Source: Bacteroidales bacterium (lineage in GTDB: Bacteria > Bacteroidota > Bacteroidia > Bacteroidales > JAGOPY01). From it: 8,531 nt of DNA. This document shows, piece by piece, positions 1 through 5,497 of the stretch (within the stretch, counting starts at the first letter, position 1; the number at the start of each line of letters is the position of its first letter). The position numbers were made by a program, and so were the translations under genes. The notes beneath the pieces were generated by a model, which was not told where the DNA came from, made no database searches, and was given only the letters and a program-made list of their open reading frames with translations. Location of the stretch: contig JALNZD010000077.1 in NCBI GenBank assembly GCA_023229505.1, positions 1-8,531 of the forward strand, given 5' to 3'.

Positions 1-99
1 CAAATGATCCTCTTCGATCAAATCATCAAGATAGGGAGGCAATAGCAGACCTTGGGTCTGCTGATAATCTTTAAACTTCTTGTATCGATTATGTACCAT
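1..99 (-). CDS. IS1182-family-like transposase, N-terminal fragment (continues past the left edge)
   Basis: An open frame starts at an ATG (99-97) and runs without a stop to the window edge, giving 33 residues. It begins MVHNRYKKFKDY and continues with QGLLLPPYLDDLIEEDHL. The pattern of a short basic and aromatic start, a Gln-rich turn, Leu-Leu-Pro-Pro, an acidic 'LDDLI' segment and then 'DHL' is what I recall from the N-terminus of IS1182-type DDE transposases, which cut and paste their own insertion sequence. The catalytic DDE residues would lie outside the window and cannot be checked. The element's outer end should fall between this ATG and the stop of the neighbouring gene at 242, but I could not identify a terminal inverted repeat or target duplication in 100-241. 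The neighbouring surface-protein gene appears intact at its 3' end, so the element did not interrupt it. The family call rests on remembered motif similarity over only 33 residues. Confidence 0.7.
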   Translation of the reverse strand, partial: MVHNRYKKFKDYQQTQGLLLPPYLDDLIEEDHL

Positions 100-107
100 G
101 AATCTTG

Positions 108-127
108 TTATCTTTGTTCGAAGATAA
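108..127 (-). other. Hairpin just upstream of the transposase start
   Basis: TTATCTT (108-114) and AAGATAA (121-127) form a perfect 7-bp inverted repeat around a 6-nt loop, ending 8 nt before the transposase ATG on the minus strand. In the mRNA it would lie over the ribosome-binding region. Several insertion sequences use hairpins here to block translation of read-through transcripts. That role is only inferred, because the stem is AT-rich and could be chance. Confidence 0.3.
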
Positions 128-241
128 GAAAAGTAATTTTATCTAAACATTTGATATACAAATAGTTATAAACATTCTTATTAACAATCCTCTTTACTAA
201 GAGCCCTTAGTTTTGATACACCCTCTTGGGGATAGGGGCTG

Positions 242-2854
242 TCAATCCGTGATCAACGTGATAGATCCCCTCAGCTCCCTGGGTCTGATCCCAAAAAGGG
301 TGATCTCATAAACCCTGCAGACATAAAAATAAACCCCGTCGCTGCATTTGGCACCGTTTCTACTGTCTCTGCCATCCCAATTAATATCAGGATCCTCCGT
401 TTCATAAACGATATTGCCCCAGCGGTTAAAAATGGTCATATCAACACGTTCTACCGAGGTATAAGGAAATGGGTGGAAAATATCATCATAGCTATCATCA
501 TTAGGAGTGAAAACGTTGGGAAGAGAGTAGACCGAACAGGTATCATTATCAATGCAGACCGGGTTACTGAATTCGCTCTGGTTTCCAACCGAATCTATAG
601 CCACGACAGCATAGCAACCCGCGATATTTCCATTATTAAAATGCTCATAAGTGATTATATAGGCCGGGCTGGTCGAATCAAGGAGGACGAAATCGGTTCC
701 TTGAAGAGGTGAGAAATAGATATGATATTTCAACACATCATCAGCACAAATGGTGTTTGGGTTAGTCCATTTCAAGGTATTGACGGCCAGGTCACAATTG
801 GTTTCCACCGTCAGTTCGGGAGAGCAGGGAGGTTCATTATCGTATGGGCTTCCGCAAACAACCTGTGAGAAATTAATTATAGGATCTACAAAGCCGCTGG
901 CTGTGTAACCTCCGACACTCTTAACGTAATAACAATATTGTTTCCCATTGATGAGCCCGGAATCCTGGTAAAATGGCTCCACTGTAAAACCGATCGAATC
1001 ATAAGTTGATAATCCTTCATCTTTCCGGTAGATCACATAAGAATCGTTTATCCATGGCACATTCGGTTGGAAAGAGAGATTTATTTCTTCATCGGTTTCT
1101 GCTAGTTCAAGGAAGATGGAAGCAGCAAGCTGGCTGTTCCCGATAAAACCGAAAGTCAGGCTTTCAAGTGAAACCCGGTAACTGTAGGGGAATCCGCTGT
1201 AATTAAGGTCAATCCCGTTATCAATGAAGATGGTGTCGTCCAGCCCGGGGAATGTGGCGACCGGTTGAAGATCTCCGCCCACCGCGCCTTCCGACCGGTA
1301 GAGAACATACTGGTAAGGCCCGGGGATCTGGATGGTATCAAGTTCTGTCGGTTTTGACCAGGCAATAAAACCCCTGCCTGCCTGCAGATCGGTGCTGTCG
1401 TTGCTCACATTGGTAATAACCGGTATATCGCGTTTCAAGGTAGCACAGGCCTCCAGTGAAGCGTAACTTTCAGCGCCATCAATGAAAAAAGCTGTAACAA
1501 TATAACAGTATTGATTGCCATGTATAAGCCCCATGCCATTATCGTCATCAATATAGGCTGTATCATCTATACCTGAATTTTCATGAATCAAGATATACCC
1601 CGTAGAAGCAGGCACTCCTGTCTGGCAAACATCATGGACAAACCCATAAAATCCAATGCGTCGGTAGATCCTGTAACCAATTGCTTTGTTACAAGGAACC
1701 CTGTCCCAATTAAGCCGTATAGTGCTTCCGACAGCTTCGGCGGTAAGGTTTTCAGGTGCAGGTGAAACGACAGTGATGGAAACTGTCTTATAACTGACAA
1801 GGTTGATCGGGTAAGCATCATCGGTTGCTTTAAAGAACAGCTGGTATGGTTGCTTCTGGACGTGGGCGCAGGTCGTATTCCATGAAAAGGTAGTCATAAC
1901 TGTATCATTCCCCGCTGCAGGATCAGGTTCTATTGTTGCAGGAGATTCCGTAACTTCAAAAGGCCCTCCTGTCGCAGTAAGGGAAACCATATCCCCATCG
2001 ATGTCATAAGCAGTAATATCAAAAGTCACCTGTTCACCTGCTGTGACGCAGGTATCAATCAAAGAGACGATTACAGGCGGATTATTATTGCAGGCAAGGA
2101 TCTCGATCTGCATATCCCTTGTCAGGCCGCCGATTCTGGTTCCATTTCGCCATTCGTCAATCACAAAGGCAATATTATATTCACCCTGCATGACAGGGGT
2201 ATCCCATATTACATCACCAGTAACGGGATTGATTGAAAAGGAATTACTTGCAGTAGGTTGTGTAAACCCGGGAATATCAATCCCGCCGGTGGTTTTACAG
2301 TTTACCAGCCGGTAAGAGAGACTGTCACCATCAACATCATAAGCACCGGGATTGTGGATAAAAACCTGGTTGACACATCCTACATCAATCGGAGGGTTCA
2401 ACAGGGTAGGGGAATTATTGTAACCGAGAAAAGGATTTATGACCATTTCGGTCTGGACGTACATCGGCACGTTCACGGAATTGGGGATATTCACCACGCC
2501 ATAGTTCCGGTTAGGATCTTCCATATACAGGGTATATGTTCCGGGTGAACTGTATGTGTGCCGATTAGTAGTGGCATCTAAATCCGGGTTATACTCATAA
2601 ACATTCAGGGTGATATTATCGGCAAGGGCGGTCTTCTGGGTCCGCTTCAGCGTGCTGCTGGTCCCATCACCCCAGAAAATATCGAGGTACGGTCGGTCGG
2701 CCGGGCTTGGCGTAAAGGTATAAGTAATGATCTTTGCTTCATAAGTAAGGCCTGAAATGTGCCTGTAAGTGATCTCGGCAGCCCTTTGATGAGTGGCCAT
2801 TGCCTGGATAAAGCCAAACAAAACAAGAATGCATATAAACAAAACCTTTTTCAT
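242..2854 (-). CDS. Secreted multidomain protein with PKD/cadherin-like and fibronectin-III-like domains and a gliding-motility-associated (CHU_C, type B) C-terminal domain
   Basis: This is a complete 870-residue secreted protein. Residues 1-20 form a signal peptide: MKK, a hydrophobic core, then AMA before Thr21. Residues 22-135 look PKD-like (WGDGTSS; then YSSPGTYTLYM). About 150-255 is a cadherin/He_PIG-like domain (AYDVDGDSLSYRL; INPVTGDVIWDTP), and 258-362 is a second one (AYDIDGDMVSL). Three or four fibronectin-III-like modules follow at about 365-475, 480-580, 585-670 and 678-768, recognisable by repeated Y-x-I/L/V-Y-R strands and 'YCYIV/YCYYV' strands. Residues 778-866 form the C-terminal domain, starting LPNVFTPNDDSYDDIF and including 'FNRWGNIVYE' and 'WDGRD'. 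That domain is diagnostic of the CHU_C/TIGR04131 group, which directs T9SS export and surface attachment. A cell-surface adhesin or scaffold role is inferred; no catalytic domain is visible. The ATG at 2854 is fixed by the signal peptide and by a -7 element 23 nt upstream. The gene appears monocistronic and is GC-richer by eye than everything to its right. Confidence 0.93.
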   Translation of the reverse strand: MKKVLFICILVLFGFIQAMATHQRAAEITYRHISGLTYEAKIITYTFTPSPADRPYLDIFWGDGTSSTLKRTQKTALADNITLNVYEYNPDLDATTNRHTYSSPGTYTLYMEDPNRNYGVVNIPNSVNVPMYVQTEMVINPFLGYNNSPTLLNPPIDVGCVNQVFIHNPGAYDVDGDSLSYRLVNCKTTGGIDIPGFTQPTASNSFSINPVTGDVIWDTPVMQGEYNIAFVIDEWRNGTRIGGLTRDMQIEILACNNNPPVIVSLIDTCVTAGEQVTFDITAYDIDGDMVSLTATGGPFEVTESPATIEPDPAAGNDTVMTTFSWNTTCAHVQKQPYQLFFKATDDAYPINLVSYKTVSITVVSPAPENLTAEAVGSTIRLNWDRVPCNKAIGYRIYRRIGFYGFVHDVCQTGVPASTGYILIHENSGIDDTAYIDDDNGMGLIHGNQYCYIVTAFFIDGAESYASLEACATLKRDIPVITNVSNDSTDLQAGRGFIAWSKPTELDTIQIPGPYQYVLYRSEGAVGGDLQPVATFPGLDDTIFIDNGIDLNYSGFPYSYRVSLESLTFGFIGNSQLAASIFLELAETDEEINLSFQPNVPWINDSYVIYRKDEGLSTYDSIGFTVEPFYQDSGLINGKQYCYYVKSVGGYTASGFVDPIINFSQVVCGSPYDNEPPCSPELTVETNCDLAVNTLKWTNPNTICADDVLKYHIYFSPLQGTDFVLLDSTSPAYIITYEHFNNGNIAGCYAVVAIDSVGNQSEFSNPVCIDNDTCSVYSLPNVFTPNDDSYDDIFHPFPYTSVERVDMTIFNRWGNIVYETEDPDINWDGRDSRNGAKCSDGVYFYVCRVYEITLFGIRPRELRGSITLITD

Positions 2855-2877
2855 TACTGTTAATCCCTAACAAGGTT

Positions 2878-2885
2878 CAAATTTA
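2878..2885 (-). promoter_or_regulatory. -7 promoter element for the 870-residue surface protein gene
   Basis: Read on the minus strand this is TAAATTTG, an exact match to the Bacteroidota primary-sigma -7 consensus TAnnTTTG. It ends 23 nt upstream of the ATG at 2854, giving an expected leader of roughly 15-20 nt. No good -33 TTG lies at the usual spacing; the nearest is a weak CTG-like triplet around 2902-2906. The call therefore rests on the -7 match and position. Confidence 0.55.
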
Positions 2886-2929
2886 GATAAAATCTCTGCT
2901 TCAGGAGTTTCCTCTCGAGAATTATATAT

Positions 2930-2947
2930 ATAACGAACCGTCGTTAT
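2930..2947. promoter_or_regulatory. Perfect 7-bp inverted repeat upstream of the HEPN-MNT promoter, candidate operator
   Basis: ATAACGA (2930-2936) and TCGTTAT (2941-2947) are exact reverse complements around a 4-nt spacer, ACCG. The repeat lies just upstream of where the -33 region of the plus-strand promoter should be; that promoter's -7 element is at 2974-2981. A dyad here suits a dimeric repressor or activator of the HEPN-MNT operon. Neither encoded protein has a visible DNA-binding domain, so any regulator would be the HEPN-MNT complex acting atypically or a protein encoded elsewhere. No U-run follows on either strand, so it is not a terminator. Confidence 0.4.
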
Positions 2948-2973
2948 GCAGCAAAAAATATTCCGTAAAGTAG

Positions 2974-2981
2974 TATATTTG
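2974..2981 (+). promoter_or_regulatory. -7 promoter element for the HEPN-MNT operon
   Basis: TATATTTG exactly matches the Bacteroidota -7 consensus TAnnTTTG. Transcription would begin about 5-7 nt downstream, near 2986-2988, only some 7-12 nt before the TTG start codons at 2995 and 2998. The mRNA would be almost leaderless. No clear -33 TTG is seen around 2950-2955, so the promoter may be weak or need an activator. Confidence 0.55.
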
Positions 2982-2994
2982 TCTAAAATTAAAA

Positions 2995-3405
2995 TTGTTG
3001 AGTGAGCAAAATTTAGATATTGATGTCGATAAAGTCGTCAGATACTGGATAGAAACATCCGATGAGGATTTTCAAACGATGTTACATTTATTTGATTCAA
3101 AATCTTATGCATGGTCATTGTTTTTAGGACATATTTCGGTTGAAAAGTTACTTAAAGCTTATTATGTTAGCAAAAATAAAAAGCACGCTCCTTTAACTCA
3201 TAATTTATACAGATTAGCTGAAATTAGTGAGCTTAAATTGACCGATGAATACGCTGACTTGCTTGACAAGATTACCTCATTTAATCTAAACGCCAGATAT
3301 GATGATTACAAAAGGGAGTTTTATTCCTTGTGCACGGTTGATTTTACGAAAGATTGGATTGGAAAAATTAAAAAGATCAGGTTATGGATAAAACAGATGC
3401 TTTAA
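2995..3405 (+). CDS. HEPN domain protein, putative toxin or partner subunit of a HEPN-MNT module
   Basis: This 136-residue, probably all-helical cytoplasmic protein resembles the HEPN (PF05168-type) proteins encoded beside minimal nucleotidyltransferases. Recognisable landmarks are the N-terminal YWIETSDEDFQTM helix (about residues 18-30), the amphipathic GHISVEKLLKAYYV helix (45-58), the KHAPLTHNLYRLAE turn (63-76) and FNLNARYDDYKREFY (96-110). Many HEPN toxins are RNases using an R-x4-6-H motif. I find no Arg followed by His at that spacing anywhere here, so RNase activity is doubtful or uses other residues. The start is one of two adjacent TTG codons (2995 or 2998); no in-frame ATG precedes residue 30, and an in-frame stop lies upstream at 2971. 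The last 22 nt overlap the next gene, which implies co-translation with the nucleotidyltransferase. Toxin function is inferred from family and context. Confidence 0.88.
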   Translation: MLSEQNLDIDVDKVVRYWIETSDEDFQTMLHLFDSKSYAWSLFLGHISVEKLLKAYYVSKNKKHAPLTHNLYRLAEISELKLTDEYADLLDKITSFNLNARYDDYKREFYSLCTVDFTKDWIGKIKKIRLWIKQML

Positions 3406-3701
3406 ATATTGCTCAAAAATATGCGAATGCTGTAAATGCAAATTATGAGTTCATCAGGATTTTTCTTTTTGGTTCATATGCAAAAGGAAATTATAACGAT
3501 GATAGTGATATTGATATAGCGGTGGTGTTTAAAGATTATAGCAATTTGATTGATATGCAATTGGAATTGATGCGATTAAGACGAAAGATTGATAGTAGGA
3601 TTGAGCCACATCCTTTTAGAGAATATGAGTTTGAGCTATCTAATCCAATTGTGAATGAGATTATTAAATACGGAAAAGAGATCAATATCAACATATCCTA
3701 A
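3384..3701 (+). CDS. Minimal nucleotidyltransferase (MNT, NTP_transf_2), putative antitoxin of the HEPN-MNT module
   Basis: This 105-residue protein has a complete minimal nucleotidyltransferase active site. Gly30-Ser31, ten residues, then Asp42-x-Asp44 gives the GS-x10-DxD signature for binding NTP-Mg, and Asp70 in RRKIDSRIEPHPF is well placed as the third catalytic acid. The length is typical of stand-alone MNT proteins. In the characterised MntA-HepT system of this broad class, the MNT protein adds AMP to a tyrosine of the HEPN toxin and so neutralises it. A comparable role is likely here, but the usual target motif (R-x4-H-x-Y) is missing from the partner. The start is the ATG at 3384, inside the end of the HEPN frame, with a weak purine-rich stretch (AAAAAGATCAGG) upstream. 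It converges on the minus-strand gene ending at 3801. Confidence 0.92.
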   Translation: MDKTDALNIAQKYANAVNANYEFIRIFLFGSYAKGNYNDDSDIDIAVVFKDYSNLIDMQLELMRLRRKIDSRIEPHPFREYEFELSNPIVNEIIKYGKEININIS

Positions 3702-3706
3702 AGGCA

Positions 3707-3744
3707 GCCTGAAGCATCTTATCTTCGATTAAAACGCATCAGGC
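3707..3744. other. Imperfect inverted repeat between convergent genes
   Basis: GCCTGAAGC (3707-3715) pairs with GCATCAGGC (3736-3744), 9 bp with one mismatch and a 20-nt loop. It sits in the 99-nt gap between the ends of the MNT gene and the propeller-like gene, where a terminator is expected. The loop is long and neither side has a T-run, so terminator function is doubtful. Nothing else is seen in this gap. Confidence 0.25.
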
Positions 3745-3800
3745 AGGAAGTGACAATTGTATTAAGATGAGACCATAATATTAGATTTGCCGAAAAAAAT

Positions 3801-5330
3801 TTACCTTGCAATAAGGAACTTCCCAGTATAAACTACTCTTTGTCTCTCCCGGATAACCAATAGGTAAAGACCTTGTGGAAGGTTTGAAATATTAAAATCA
3901 TACGATTCCGTAATCATCGGCACTTTAACTCTATCCACAAGTTTTCCAAAGACATTAAATATTTCTAAATCTCTATCCGGGAACCAATTCGGCCTGTTTT
4001 CATGGAATAATATATGAATCCGGTCTGACGCGGGGTTCGGCCATATCTTCAAACCTCCATGCTCCCATGCCTCCATGCCCCCATGCTCTTCATGAATTCC
4101 AACAGTTGTATCACAACCTGATGAATCACATCCAATGCTGTCCAGTTTCTGCACCCAGATGGATTGCTCCCATTCGGGATCACCTAAAGCCATACCTGTA
4201 ATGATTATTCCATTATCGGATGTGATCCTGAGATCATTAAGGTGGTTTTCAAATGTAGGATAATAACTGTATCGCCTCATCCAGATACTATCACCATTTT
4301 CCTTTGTTTTTAATATCCAACCATAATTACCAAATCCGTCAGCAAAAGCACCTGTTCCAGAAACGATAATACTTCCATCGCCCAGTTCCTCTATTGTAGA
4401 ACACCACCCCAGAAATGTCGTATCACTATACTTCCTTTCCCAAAGCATATTTCCTGCAGTATCTGTTTTAAATAACCATACTTTATGATCCGGGTAATCC
4501 GGATGTGGTTGTGACACAGCATAGGTGCTCCCAACGAGATAATTACCATCTTGAGATAGAAAAACTACAGAATGCCCGTCATCAAAGATACCTCCATAAT
4601 ATTTAATCCATATCTGGTTTCCAAGGCTATCTATTTTTAGAAGACCTGGATCCCTTAAAGTGTTATTTCCAACTTTTTCTTTATCCAGCCCGATTAAAAA
4701 ATTTCCTTCAGGCAATTGAGCAATTGTACAACCACCGTCTAACCAATGCAATTGACCGTATGAGTGAGACCATTCTATATTTCCCAAGCTATCAGTTCTT
4801 ATTAGTAATATATCTTCATCATCTCCTGACACCCGAATCGTACCTGTGATGAGATACCCTTTATCAGGTAATTGTTCACAAACCGTAAAAATGATAGCTG
4901 TATAATCAATCGAGACAGTATCACCATAAATTCTGGACCAGAGTGAATCGCCATTTTCATCAAATTTTATCAATAATCCGACATCTCTAATAGAATCTTC
5001 TATACTCCCACTTATAACAAATCCACCATCGGATGTACTGATACAACCACGCATTCCACCCGCATAATAATTATGAAAATCTTCCCCATAAGTTTTCCAC
5101 CATAGTTTGTTTCCCTGGTCATCAATGGAAGTAAGGACAATTTTTTTAAAAATATATTCATTGGATATTACACCACTAACTCCACTAACCACATAACCTG
5201 ATTCCGTTTCAAGAATACTCAATGCTGCGCTCCAGTTATCATTGTTAAAGCGGTTGTTAAAGTAAGTGTATTGGCCTTTTAAGTCAAATAATCCAAAGAA
5301 CAATATAAATAAAAATATGAACTTTTTCAT
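3801..5330 (-). CDS. Secreted propeller-like repeat protein with T9SS type A sorting domain
   Basis: This 509-residue secreted protein is exported and anchored by T9SS. Residues 1-19 are a signal peptide (MKKFIFLFILFFGLFDLKG). Residues about 35-398 contain repeats of one pattern: a hydrophobic strand, K/T-x-D, x-x-G-N/D, x-x-W, then Y-G/S, followed later by DGG(F/Y)-x-I/V-x-G. Examples are GLLIKFDENGDSLWSRIYG (118-136) and ILLIRTDSLGNIEWSHSYG (174-192); six full copies and a seventh partial strand are visible, which suggests a beta-propeller. A linker at about 399-426 precedes the sorting domain: IWPNPASDRIHI (429-440), LEIFNVFGKLVDRV, then the terminal LPQGLYLLVI and KFLIAR. I place the start at the ATG at 5330, not the in-frame TTG at 5348, because the signal peptide begins here and an AAAGGA site (5339-5334) lies just upstream. 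No catalytic motif is seen; a binding or surface role is inferred. Confidence 0.9.
   Translation of the reverse strand: MKKFIFLFILFFGLFDLKGQYTYFNNRFNNDNWSAALSILETESGYVVSGVSGVISNEYIFKKIVLTSIDDQGNKLWWKTYGEDFHNYYAGGMRGCISTSDGGFVISGSIEDSIRDVGLLIKFDENGDSLWSRIYGDTVSIDYTAIIFTVCEQLPDKGYLITGTIRVSGDDEDILLIRTDSLGNIEWSHSYGQLHWLDGGCTIAQLPEGNFLIGLDKEKVGNNTLRDPGLLKIDSLGNQIWIKYYGGIFDDGHSVVFLSQDGNYLVGSTYAVSQPHPDYPDHKVWLFKTDTAGNMLWERKYSDTTFLGWCSTIEELGDGSIIVSGTGAFADGFGNYGWILKTKENGDSIWMRRYSYYPTFENHLNDLRITSDNGIIITGMALGDPEWEQSIWVQKLDSIGCDSSGCDTTVGIHEEHGGMEAWEHGGLKIWPNPASDRIHILFHENRPNWFPDRDLEIFNVFGKLVDRVKVPMITESYDFNISNLPQGLYLLVIRERQRVVYTGKFLIAR
4055..4086. repeat. 8-bp tandem repeat within the propeller-like gene (four units)
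   Basis: On the plus strand four consecutive octamers read CTCCATGC, TCCCATGC, CTCCATGC and CCCCATGC; a decayed ninth-base-shifted copy follows at 4087-4094. They all share CCATGC. They encode residues about 415-426, where three DNA units make an 8-residue protein period (HGGMEAWE then HGGLKIWP). The array falls exactly at the junction between the repeat domain and the T9SS sorting domain. Confidence 0.8.
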
Positions 5331-5333
5331 ATT

Positions 5334-5339
5334 TCCTTT
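5334..5339 (-). promoter_or_regulatory. Ribosome-binding site deciding the start of the propeller-like gene
   Basis: The minus strand reads AAAGGA, ending 3 nt before the ATG at 5330. The alternative TTG start at 5348 would place this site inside the coding sequence and add MFKKGN before an otherwise ordinary signal peptide. The site therefore supports the ATG, although the spacing is short. Confidence 0.5.
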
Positions 5340-5425
5340 TTTGAACAATTTTTCAATAAAAATAATGTAAATCCTTCAATAACTTGCTGATCAAACCAAT
5401 AATAATATTTAGTGTCTGATAAAAA

Positions 5426-5453
5426 TAAACCCTGCCTATTACAGCAGGGTTTA
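5426..5453 (-). terminator. Intrinsic terminator downstream of the beta-helix gene
   Basis: TAAACCCTGC (5426-5435) and GCAGGGTTTA (5444-5453) form a perfect 10-bp stem with an 8-nt loop. Read on the minus strand it lies 45 nt after the stop codon at 5498 and is followed at once by ATTTTTATC, a U-rich tract. It should end transcription of the beta-helix gene and separate it from the propeller-like gene at 5330. The remaining gap (5340-5425) must then hold that gene's promoter, but only a one-mismatch -7 match (TTGGTTTG, 5399-5392) is seen there, without a -33 box. Confidence 0.85.
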
Positions 5454-5497
5454 AAAATTTAGAAAAATTTAAATTTTATTGATTGGAATGTAAGCAC

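Noticed and set aside
196..211. Inverted repeat ACTAAG/CTTAGT as a terminator for the CHU_C-domain gene
   Set aside because: The stem is only 6 bp, and on the minus strand it is followed by AAAGAGG, not a U-run. The short T-run is on the other strand, where no gene precedes it.
473..712. Plus-strand open frame of 79 codons
   Set aside because: It lies wholly antisense to the CHU_C-domain protein, encodes no recognisable domain and has no promoter or ribosome-binding site.
1156..1821. Short minus-strand frames of 69 and 77 codons and a plus-strand frame of 60 codons
   Set aside because: They overlap the fibronectin-III-like coding region in other frames and have low-complexity translations.
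2043..2548. Two overlapping plus-strand open frames of 90 and 96 codons
   Set aside because: Both are antisense to the cadherin-like region of the 870-residue protein, whose domain pattern shows the minus strand is the coding one.
2913..2920. 8-bp palindrome TCTCGAGA in the divergent promoter region
   Set aside because: It is short, contains an XhoI-type hexamer and has no second copy nearby; chance is sufficient, and the dyad at 2930-2947 is the better operator candidate.
5330..5348. TTG start at 5348 for the propeller-like protein
   Set aside because: It adds six residues before a normal signal peptide and buries the ribosome-binding site; the ATG at 5330 is better.
5464..5477. 14-bp palindrome of A and T only
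   Set aside because: Runs of A and T readily form such palindromes in AT-rich intergenic DNA, and it lies beside a much better terminator.
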